A DNA stretch of 5,011 nucleotides from Chitinophagaceae bacterium (GTDB lineage: Bacteria > Bacteroidota > Bacteroidia > Chitinophagales > Chitinophagaceae), in contig JADGPY010000221.1 of NCBI GenBank assembly GCA_017882205.1, forward strand, positions 1 through 5,011, in the 5' to 3' direction. The position numbers and the translations under genes are program-made. Below the pieces are notes generated by a model. It saw only the letters and a program-made list of their open reading frames with translations. It ran no database searches and was not told the DNA's origin. This document shows, in pieces, positions 1 through 5,011 of this stretch (the first letter of the stretch is position 1; every line of letters starts with the position of its first letter).

Positions 1-1
1 A

Positions 2-385
2 GTACAGACTGCATTTGAAAAGCTGTGGATCAATCGGGAACAGGTAGAATTTCCACGTAGCAAATCTTACCTGTTTACTGTTGCTTATCATCAAATGATC
101 GATCATATCCGCAAGCATAAACGCATAGTATTACAGGAGGACTTCAAATCTGATGCGAGAATAACTGATAAACCAAATTATAACGTCAAAAAGATTTTGG
201 ATGAAGCATTGCACAAGCTAAGTGAAACACAAAGGAGCCTCGTACTTCTGAAGGACTATGAAGGATACTCTTATGATGAAATAGGAAAAATAACCAGTCT
301 CAGCGAAAGCCAGGTAAAAGTTTACCTCCATCGTGCAAGACTTCAATTGAAAACATACCTCGTGAGTCCTGAAAACGTGATCTGA
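2..385 (+). CDS. ECF-type RNA polymerase sigma-70 factor, 5' end cut by window edge
   Basis: This is an extracytoplasmic-function sigma factor, which directs RNA polymerase to a small set of promoters. The frame is open from base 2, so the ATG at 95 is an internal Met (visible residue 32) and not the start. 127 residues are visible, and the usual ECF length of about 160-190 implies that some 35-60 N-terminal residues lie outside the window. Visible residues 1-41 match the later part of region 2 (VQTAFEKLW, then SYLFTVAYHQMIDHIRKHKR). A linker follows, and residues 66-121 are region 4.2 with the helix-turn-helix YSYDEIGKITSLSESQVKVY followed by LHRAR, which reads the -35 element. The next gene starts 14 bases after the TGA and encodes a membrane anti-sigma-like protein, a classic pairing. 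No disabling change is seen. The family call is firm; the ECF subgroup and target promoters cannot be told from this piece. Confidence 0.93.
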   Translation, partial: VQTAFEKLWINREQVEFPRSKSYLFTVAYHQMIDHIRKHKRIVLQEDFKSDARITDKPNYNVKKILDEALHKLSETQRSLVLLKDYEGYSYDEIGKITSLSESQVKVYLHRARLQLKTYLVSPENVI

Positions 386-399
386 ATAAATAAAATAAC

Positions 400-1458
400 A
401 TGAACATCAACAGCGATAATTACGAAGAATATTTTTTATTGTATGCTGATAAGGAATTATCGGCTGCGGAAAGAAAGCAGGTTGAAGTTTTTGTTACCCT
501 GAACCCTGCTTTCGAGGAAGAATTTTTTATGTTGCAACAAGCGGTTTTAAAACCAGACCATGCCGTTTCAATGGATGATAAAAACTTTTTGTATAAATCC
601 CAGGACGGATTCATCAATGCAAGTAACCAGGCTGAAATATTTCTATTGTATCATGATAATGAACTTGGAATTGAGGAAAGAAAAAAGACTGAAGAATATA
701 TCAAAAAACATACACTGCAGAATGAATTTGCTTTGTTCCAACAAATTAAACTGGAGCCGGACTTAACCATTATTTTTGACCGCAAAAAATCTCTTTATAA
801 AAACACCGCATCAATAAAAGTACCATTAGCCTGGATGCTTGCTGCCGCAACATTTATTGGCTTTGGAATCTGGAGTGGAGTTAATTATTTTAATAATATT
901 CAATCTAAAGGTGAGATGGCTTTACAAATTGATTTTCCAAAAGTCAGGGAAGCCTCTAAGAAAATTACAAATGAGTTGTACGCAATACAGGATCACCAAC
1001 AACAACCTAAATCTGTATTACACGATTTAAAAAATAATTCCTCCACTAGCCCAAAGTTCAGAGCCCTGGATAAAAATAAACAAGCTGATCAGTCTGAACA
1101 TAACGTGCAGAATGTTGCAATCAATTCCATAGTCAGGAAAAATGAACCAGAGCTAAAGCCAACCAATGATCTGCCAAAACCCTTAAACAATAGCAGTATA
1201 ACTTCACAAAGAAATATTGCAAGCATTACAATCCCTGTAAATACCAGCATCTCAACCCGGGTTACTAATATTGCACAACCAGCATCCTACATTTTGGATG
1301 CTGACCAGAAAAACGAAAATTATGTTTTCTACAATGTTACCGAAGAGCAGTTCAAAAGAAGCAAATTAGGAGGTTTTTTACGAAAAGTGAAACGTGTTAT
1401 AGAAAGAAAAAATCCTCTCAGTAATTTTAAGAACTCTCCCGAGGTGGTTGCAAAATAA
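400..1458 (+). CDS. Single-pass membrane protein with duplicated N-terminal domain, probable anti-sigma factor
   Basis: This 352-residue protein is probably the membrane partner of the sigma factor encoded 14 bases upstream. Residues 7-66 and 76-134 are two copies of one domain: both carry FLLYxDxEL, then ExRKxxE, then QQ, PD and a closing LYK. A hydrophobic segment at about 142-164 (PLAWMLAAATFIGFGIWSGV) is the only membrane helix, which would place the duplicated domain in the cytosol and the rest in the periplasm. Residues about 195-290 are a polar linker rich in Asn, Ser, Gln and Lys. Residues about 305-340 look folded again and contain the basic stretch GGFLRKVKRVIERKNP. There is no cysteine in the protein and no HxxxCxxC motif, so it is not a zinc-type anti-sigma factor. 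The ATG at 400 follows an A-rich leader without a Shine-Dalgarno sequence. The membrane layout is well supported; the anti-sigma role is inferred from position and architecture. Confidence 0.78.
   Translation: MNINSDNYEEYFLLYADKELSAAERKQVEVFVTLNPAFEEEFFMLQQAVLKPDHAVSMDDKNFLYKSQDGFINASNQAEIFLLYHDNELGIEERKKTEEYIKKHTLQNEFALFQQIKLEPDLTIIFDRKKSLYKNTASIKVPLAWMLAAATFIGFGIWSGVNYFNNIQSKGEMALQIDFPKVREASKKITNELYAIQDHQQQPKSVLHDLKNNSSTSPKFRALDKNKQADQSEHNVQNVAINSIVRKNEPELKPTNDLPKPLNNSSITSQRNIASITIPVNTSISTRVTNIAQPASYILDADQKNENYVFYNVTEEQFKRSKLGGFLRKVKRVIERKNPLSNFKNSPEVVAK
418..801 (+). repeat. Internal tandem domain duplication within the anti-sigma-like gene
   Basis: Codons 7-66 (418-597) and 76-134 (625-801) encode two related domains offset by 68-69 residues. 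A hand alignment gives about 25 identities over about 59 positions with one single-residue gap. The identities cluster in FLLYxDxEL, ExRKxxE, the QQ pair and LYK. The copies have diverged, so this is an old protein-level duplication and not a recent DNA repeat. Confidence 0.8.
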
Positions 1459-1487
1459 TACTATGAAAATATTTAATAATAAACTTT

Positions 1488-2363
1488 ATGAAACATTTTA
1501 AAAGAATCATTATCTCTATTTCAGTTTGCTTTCTGATTAGTCCGGCGTTTGCTCAAATAGATTCTACTAAATCATCTGTAGATACTATCCGGGTTGGTGG
1601 AATGTTGATCATAAAAAAAGGAGGTGGAACCGATCATACAGAGGTTACCGTAAGGAATAAAAGAAAACAAAAAAAAGTGAATGTGAGTACTTCAGAAATG
1701 ATCATCGATCTTGGATTTGCAAACTGGACAGATAATACAGATTATACAGCTGCTACAGCGCAGCAATATATTGTGAACCGGCCAGGCCAATCCGGGCTGA
1801 ATGCCTCTGATTTTAAACTTAGAACAAGCAAATCATCAAATGTAAACATCTGGTTTTTTATGCAGCGAATGAATCTTGTAAAGCATTATATAAATCTTAA
1901 ATATGGGCTTGGGCTCGAATTAAATAATTACCGGTTCACTTCACCAATTTCTTTTAAAGAAAGCAGTGCTAATCCATACGCTCCCGCTACTTCCATTTCT
2001 CATCCATACGTATTCAGGGATTCAATTTCCTTCTCCAAAAATAAACTGGCAGCAGATTATGTAACAGTTCCGTTTATGATCAATTTCCGTTCGAACCCTG
2101 ATAATTCCAATAAAAGCATTAGTGTAAGTGCAGGTGTAAGTATTGGTTATTTATACAGTTCGAGGAATAAGCAAATTAGCAGCGAACGGGGTAAACATAA
2201 AAATCATGGGGATTATAATCTTGACTCCTGGAAATTCTCATATATAGCCGAACTTGGTTTAGGCCCAGTACGTTTGTATGGCTCATATGCACCAAATTCA
2301 ATATTTGATGGGGTTTTTAAAATGATGCCATATACGATTGGTGTAAGACTTAGTAACTGGTAG
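1488..2363 (+). CDS. Exported outer-membrane beta-barrel (porin-like) protein
   Basis: This 291-residue protein begins with a clear signal peptide: basic MKHFKR, a hydrophobic core (IIISISVCFLISP), and a probable cleavage site AFA|Q after residue 22. A short polar N-terminal part follows (DTIRVGGMLIIKKGGG at 32-47, then a Lys/Arg-rich patch at 57-63). From about residue 71 to the end there are alternating hydrophobic and polar strands typical of a small outer-membrane barrel: MIIDLGFANW, YINLKYGLGLELNNYRF, YVTVPFMINFR, ISVSAGVSIGYLY, WKFSYIAELGLG, VRLYGSYAP. It ends PYTIGVRLSNW with a terminal aromatic residue, as expected for insertion by the BAM machinery. The YVTVPFMINF strand resembles those in the OMP_b-brl_2-like barrel families of Bacteroidota. 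It lies 29 bases after the anti-sigma-like gene, so it is probably co-transcribed and may be a target or sensor of that sigma system (inference). Its substrate or ligand is unknown. Confidence 0.8.
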   Translation: MKHFKRIIISISVCFLISPAFAQIDSTKSSVDTIRVGGMLIIKKGGGTDHTEVTVRNKRKQKKVNVSTSEMIIDLGFANWTDNTDYTAATAQQYIVNRPGQSGLNASDFKLRTSKSSNVNIWFFMQRMNLVKHYINLKYGLGLELNNYRFTSPISFKESSANPYAPATSISHPYVFRDSISFSKNKLAADYVTVPFMINFRSNPDNSNKSISVSAGVSIGYLYSSRNKQISSERGKHKNHGDYNLDSWKFSYIAELGLGPVRLYGSYAPNSIFDGVFKMMPYTIGVRLSNW

Positions 2364-2397
2364 AAAGTAGTAACTTAGCAGTACTAAATCTACCACT

Positions 2398-2859
2398 ATG
2401 TCATCACCATTCAATTTGAAGTTGCCTATCGCCATAGGCTGCGATCATGCCGGTTTTGAATATAAGGAGGACATCATTTCGTTTTTGGATGGTAAAGGAG
2501 TTCCTTATAAAGACTTTGGAACCTGGTCGACAGATTCGGTGGATTATCCTGACTTCGCTCATCCCGTTGCTTTTTCTGTCGAAAATCGAGAAACAGCCTT
2601 TGGTATACTAATCTGTGGCAGCGGAAACGGTGTCGCTATTACCGCCAATAAACACCAACATGTTCGTGCAGCAATATGCTGGGGGGAAGAACTGGCAGAG
2701 CTTGCCAGGAAACATAATGATGCCAACATCATTTGTATTCCCGGACGCTTTGTACGTGAAGGCGATGTGGAAAAAATGGTTGATATATTCATGCATACAG
2801 AATTCGAAGGTGGCAGGCATATAACCCGGGTCAAAAAAATTGCCTATGAGGTCTTGTAA
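2398..2859 (+). CDS. rpiB: Ribose-5-phosphate isomerase B
   Basis: This cytosolic enzyme interconverts ribose 5-phosphate and ribulose 5-phosphate in the non-oxidative pentose phosphate pathway; some relatives act on allose 6-phosphate or galactose 6-phosphate. It has 153 residues, close to the usual 145-155. Family signatures are all present: GCDHAGFEYK at 14-23 (Asp16 and His17 at the phosphosugar site), VDYPDFA at 48-54, GILICGSGNG at 69-78 with Cys73 as the expected catalytic base, NKHQHVRAA at 84-92, RKHNDANII at 104-112 with His106 as the likely ring-opening histidine, and GGRHITR at 138-144. The CGSGNG form with Cys rather than Glu at the catalytic position matches the enterobacterial-type enzyme. 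The first residues before LPIAIGCDHAG form a short extension. It sits 34 bases after the barrel gene on the same strand and may be read from the upstream operon; the two have no obvious functional link. Confidence 0.96.
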   Translation: MSSPFNLKLPIAIGCDHAGFEYKEDIISFLDGKGVPYKDFGTWSTDSVDYPDFAHPVAFSVENRETAFGILICGSGNGVAITANKHQHVRAAICWGEELAELARKHNDANIICIPGRFVREGDVEKMVDIFMHTEFEGGRHITRVKKIAYEVL

Positions 2860-3025
2860 TTTTTTTATTGAATTGATTACTGATTATTGTACATTCTTCC
2901 CCTCATACTCGCTTATTAGCCACCTATTGTCCACCTGATATTTCCGATTATCAATTACACATCCGTAATTTCATTAGCGATACCTAACTTGTTGCTTTAA
3001 ATAATGCTGCTTTAAATAAATTATT
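2860..3025 (+). promoter_or_regulatory. 166-base intergenic region, presumed to hold the M28 peptidase promoter
   Basis: This gap between rpiB and the peptidase gene is much longer than the 14-34 base gaps upstream, so a promoter for the peptidase is expected here. No stretch gives a convincing match to both parts of the Bacteroidota promoter consensus (TTG at about -33 and TAnnTTTG at about -7), so none is marked. The region is AT-rich, and its last 33 bases carry a 12-base direct repeat. No ORF, tRNA or strong hairpin was seen. Confidence 0.35.
2993..3019 (+). repeat. Perfect 12-base direct repeat just upstream of the peptidase start
   Basis: TGCTTTAAATAA occurs at 2993-3004 and again at 3008-3019, separated by three bases (TGC). 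The second copy ends six bases before the ATG at 3026. The 15-base period and closeness to the start suggest either a small local duplication or a site in the core promoter or leader. TTTAAA within each copy is palindromic, but each copy as a whole is not. Confidence 0.8.
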
Positions 3026-4630
3026 ATGAAACAGGGAGGGTTGTCATTTTTTGCCTATTGCCTATTGCTTATTGTCTATTTCTTTCCATTTGCAGTAAAG
3101 GCCCAAACAGATATTCCTGAAAAATATGCTTCTACCATTACACAGGGGGATCTAAAAAAACATTTAACCATTGTAGCAAGCGCGGAAATGGAAGGAAGGG
3201 AAACTGCCACCCCTGGTCAAAGAAAAGCAGCTGCCTACATTGAAAGCCAATTTAAACAGATAGGGCTATTGCAAGCCCCGGGATTGGATGGATACCAGCA
3301 ATCCTATCCATTGTTTAAAGACAGCATGATAATGAGTAACCTGAAAATTGGCAAAAAAAAATACCATTTTGGAAAAGATTATATCGTTTCACCAAACGCG
3401 GCAGAAAACCAGGTAATAAAGTCAAAACAAATAATTTTTGTTGGATATGGTATCAGTGATAAAAACTATGATGATTATGCTGGAAAGGATGTTAAGGGGA
3501 AAGTGGTAGTTTATTTTAACGGAGAACCAAAACAGGACGGCAAATACCTATTAAGTGGAACAACAAGGAACTCTAATTGGGGCGGATTTTCCGGGGCAAA
3601 CAAAAAAGCCATTATGGCCAAACAAAAGGGCGCGCTTGCCGCATTTTCAATAAATCCCGGGATGGATAGCATTTCGAAAACAGCATTAGAAAATGCAAAG
3701 AAAACCAATGTCTATTTTCCAAGGCCAGTTACAAAGGAAAATGAAAAGGTGATCGTTATAGGAATCATACCTTCTACAGCACGGGAAATATTTGGAGAGG
3801 CCGAGTTTAACGACCTGCTTTCGAAAGCTAAAATATCAGCCCCATTAAATGAGTTAATTCATCAAAGAGAGGTAAAATTAAATTTTGAATATCAGAAAGA
3901 AAAGATCCCCTATTCATCAACAAATGTAGTTGGCTATTTAGAGGGTACCGACAAGAAAGATGAATTTGTTTTTTTGACGGGTCATTACGATCATCTTGGA
4001 AAACGGGATAGCGTAATTTATTATGGTGCAGATGATGATGGAAGCGGAACAGTAAGTGTAATCGAAATGGCACAGGCTTTTGCAAAAGCAAAGGCCGAAG
4101 GTCATGGTCCGAGAAGAAGCATAGTTTTTATGACAGTAAGCGGTGAAGAAAAGGGATTATGGGGTTCTGAATATTATTCGGACCATCCACTCGTACCTCT
4201 TGATCATACAACTGTGGATCTTAATACTGATATGGTTGGAAGAATTGATCCTGGCCGAAAAGTTGGAGACAGCATGAATTATGTATATGTGATCGGTGAT
4301 GATAAATTAAGCTCCGACCTTAAACCTATTAGCAGTGGTGTAAATTCACAGTACACGCATCTTGAGCTGGATTATAAGTTCAATGATCCGGCTGATCCTG
4401 AAAGAATATATTTTAGGAGTGATCATTATAATTTTGCTCGTAAAGGGGTTCCCATTATTTTCTTTTTTGATGGGATCCATAAAGATTATCACAGACCTAC
4501 CGATACAGTTGATAAAATAAACTTTGACCTGATGGAAAAAAGAGTTCGCTTTATCTTCCTGACGGCATGGAGTATAGCAAATAGGGATAAGATGTTGAAA
4601 AGGGACATACCCTTGGTTGAAACAAGATAA
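3026..4630 (+). CDS. Secreted M28-family zinc aminopeptidase with inserted PA-like domain
   Basis: This 534-residue enzyme is predicted to remove N-terminal residues from peptides outside the cytosol, using two zinc ions. Residues 1-26 are a signal peptide with a cleavage site at VKA|Q. Residues about 36-90 begin the catalytic fold (HLTIVASAEMEGRETATPGQ, then AAAYIESQFKQIGL). Residues about 100-290 hold an inserted protease-associated (PA)-like domain (IIFVGYGISDKNYDDYAGKD, then KGKVVVYFNGEP). The M28 catalytic core follows, with all expected ligands by motif: His320 in GHYDHLG, Asp337 in GADDDGSG (bridging), Glu374 (general base) and Glu375 in SGEEKGLWGS, Asp402 in NTDMVGR, and His489 in DYHRPTDT. 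It therefore looks active. The ATG at 3026 is chosen because it gives a complete signal peptide; there is no Shine-Dalgarno sequence. There is no C-terminal sorting domain and no lipobox Cys, so a periplasmic or released enzyme is most likely. Substrate preference cannot be told. Confidence 0.94.
   Translation: MKQGGLSFFAYCLLLIVYFFPFAVKAQTDIPEKYASTITQGDLKKHLTIVASAEMEGRETATPGQRKAAAYIESQFKQIGLLQAPGLDGYQQSYPLFKDSMIMSNLKIGKKKYHFGKDYIVSPNAAENQVIKSKQIIFVGYGISDKNYDDYAGKDVKGKVVVYFNGEPKQDGKYLLSGTTRNSNWGGFSGANKKAIMAKQKGALAAFSINPGMDSISKTALENAKKTNVYFPRPVTKENEKVIVIGIIPSTAREIFGEAEFNDLLSKAKISAPLNELIHQREVKLNFEYQKEKIPYSSTNVVGYLEGTDKKDEFVFLTGHYDHLGKRDSVIYYGADDDGSGTVSVIEMAQAFAKAKAEGHGPRRSIVFMTVSGEEKGLWGSEYYSDHPLVPLDHTTVDLNTDMVGRIDPGRKVGDSMNYVYVIGDDKLSSDLKPISSGVNSQYTHLELDYKFNDPADPERIYFRSDHYNFARKGVPIIFFFDGIHKDYHRPTDTVDKINFDLMEKRVRFIFLTAWSIANRDKMLKRDIPLVETR
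3052..3079 (+). repeat. Four-copy heptanucleotide repeat inside the signal-peptide coding region
   Basis: Four 7-base units lie head to tail: TGCCTAT (3052), TGCCTAT (3059), TGCTTAT (3066) and TGTCTAT (3073). The first two are identical and the others differ by one base each from the first. They encode most of the hydrophobic core of the peptidase signal peptide (AYCLLLIVY). Seven is not a multiple of three, so gain or loss of one unit would shift the reading frame. Confidence 0.8.
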
Positions 4631-4632
4631 GT

Positions 4633-4730
4633 AGCGGTCGGGGCGCTTCCAGCGACCTGACCGCTAAGGCAACAAGTAAACACCCAAATTAATCCTTAGC
4701 GGTCAGGTCGCCGGAAGCGCCCCGATCGCT
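4633..4730. repeat. REP/BIME-like inverted pair of GC-rich palindromic units between convergent genes
   Basis: Arms 4633-4669 and 4694-4730 are reverse complements at 35 of 37 positions, around a 24-base AT-rich loop (4670-4693). The left arm is about 70% G+C (26 of 37), against a clearly AT-rich surround. Each arm is also a hairpin alone: 4633-4647 pairs with 4651-4665 around the loop TCC with one mismatch and one G-T pair, and 4698-4712 pairs with 4716-4730 around GGA with three mismatches and one G-T pair. Two inverted copies of a palindromic unit in a gap between genes is the layout of REP/BIME elements. The stem could also end transcription from both sides, but there is no U-tract directly after it on either strand. 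A MITE is the other option; no clear target-site duplication was seen. Confidence 0.75.
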
Positions 4731-4739
4731 CTAAGCCCT

Positions 4740-5011
4740 CTACAACTGGAATTTGTATCCAACCCCCTTCACCGTAGAAATACAATCTGCTCCCAGTTTC
4801 TGGCGAATCTTTCTAATATGAACATCAATAGTGCGGTCTCCAACGATCACGTCGGTTCCCCATACCTGGTTAAGGATCTCGTTACGTAAAAAAACTTTTT
4901 GTGGCTTTGAGGCCAGAAGAGCCAGCAATTCGAATTCCTTTCTGGCTAAAAATATCTCTTCATTTTTGTAGGTAACATTATAGTTCTCTCTATTTATGAC
5001 AAGATCACCGA
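4740..5011 (-). CDS. OmpR/PhoB-type response regulator, C-terminal DNA-binding domain (5' part outside window)
   Basis: Reading the - strand, the frame is open from the window edge to a TAG at 4742-4740, giving 89 complete residues. They form a full OmpR/PhoB winged helix-turn-helix: the N-terminal strands (GDLVINRENYNVTYKNEEIF), helix 1 with ARKEFELLALLASKP (22-36), FLRNEILNQVWG (40-51), the recognition helix region DRTIDVHIRKIRQKLG (58-73), and the wing STVKGVGYKF (78-87). A possible TTG start at 4928 would cut helix 1, so it is not used; the true start, with the phosphoacceptor receiver domain, should lie beyond base 5011. The protein would bind DNA as a dimer after phosphorylation by a sensor kinase, which is not in this window. 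It converges with the M28 peptidase gene across the inverted repeat pair. Target genes are unknown. Confidence 0.93.
   Translation of the reverse strand, partial: GDLVINRENYNVTYKNEEIFLARKEFELLALLASKPQKVFLRNEILNQVWGTDVIVGDRTIDVHIRKIRQKLGADCISTVKGVGYKFQL

Noticed and set aside
1463..1501. A 12-codon ORF (MKIFNNKLYETF) between the anti-sigma-like gene and the barrel gene, overlapping the barrel start.
   Set aside because: It is too short, has no ribosome binding site and shows no recognisable leader-peptide feature; chance is sufficient.
2364..2397. Small inverted repeat TAGTA...TACTA between the barrel gene and rpiB.
   Set aside because: A five-base stem with a nine-base loop is too weak to call as an operator or terminator.
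2559..2834. Long antisense open frames across rpiB (91 and 70 codons) and similar ones across the peptidase gene.
   Set aside because: They lie opposite genes with complete, well-conserved protein motifs and have no recognisable protein features; they are shadow frames.
2833..2866. Possible terminator after rpiB: A7TT at 2833-2841 can pair with AAT7 at 2858-2866 around a 16-base loop.
   Set aside because: The stem is entirely A/T and overlaps the last codons and stop; it lacks the GC stem of an intrinsic terminator and can arise by chance in this AT-rich DNA.
2906..2936. Sequence before the peptidase gene with CTTATT and CCTATTGTCC, similar to the heptamer units in the signal peptide.
   Set aside because: The spacing is not a regular seven bases and the match is partial, so a decayed heptamer array cannot be supported from this window alone.

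Overview
The window looks like a chromosomal segment of a Bacteroidota bacterium, most likely a Chitinophagaceae-like member. This is inferred from AT-rich DNA, start codons with A/T-rich upstream stretches and no recognisable Shine-Dalgarno sequence, an ECF sigma factor followed by a zinc-free membrane anti-sigma-like protein and an outer-membrane barrel, and a PhoB-type regulator tail of the kind common in that phylum. No phage, plasmid, CRISPR, tRNA or rRNA signal was seen.

Left part (1-2363, + strand): the 3' end of an ECF RNA polymerase sigma factor, then a 352-residue single-pass membrane protein whose N-terminal (cytosolic) domain is present twice, then an exported protein predicted to form an outer-membrane beta-barrel. 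The gaps are 14 and 29 bases, so the three probably form one operon. The likely logic is sigma factor plus membrane-bound partner plus an outer-membrane component that may be sensor or target; that link is inference. The sigma factor is cut by the window edge, not broken.

Middle (2398-4630, + strand): a clear rpiB (ribose-5-phosphate isomerase B) lies 34 bases after the barrel gene. After a 166-base gap comes a secreted M28-family zinc aminopeptidase with an inserted PA-like domain and every expected metal ligand. Just before its start is a perfect 12-base direct repeat, and its signal-peptide core is encoded by about four copies of a 7-base repeat.

Right end (4631-5011): the peptidase gene converges with the 3' end of an OmpR/PhoB-type response regulator on the - strand. 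Between them is a GC-rich pair of inverted 37-base arms (35 of 37 positions complementary, 24-base loop). Each arm can also fold into its own hairpin, which resembles a REP/BIME-type repeated extragenic palindrome. This is the most notable non-coding structure here. I found no convincing wholly new biological system; the best leads are the inverted REP-like pair, the duplicated domain in the anti-sigma-like protein, and the heptamer repeat within the peptidase signal peptide.
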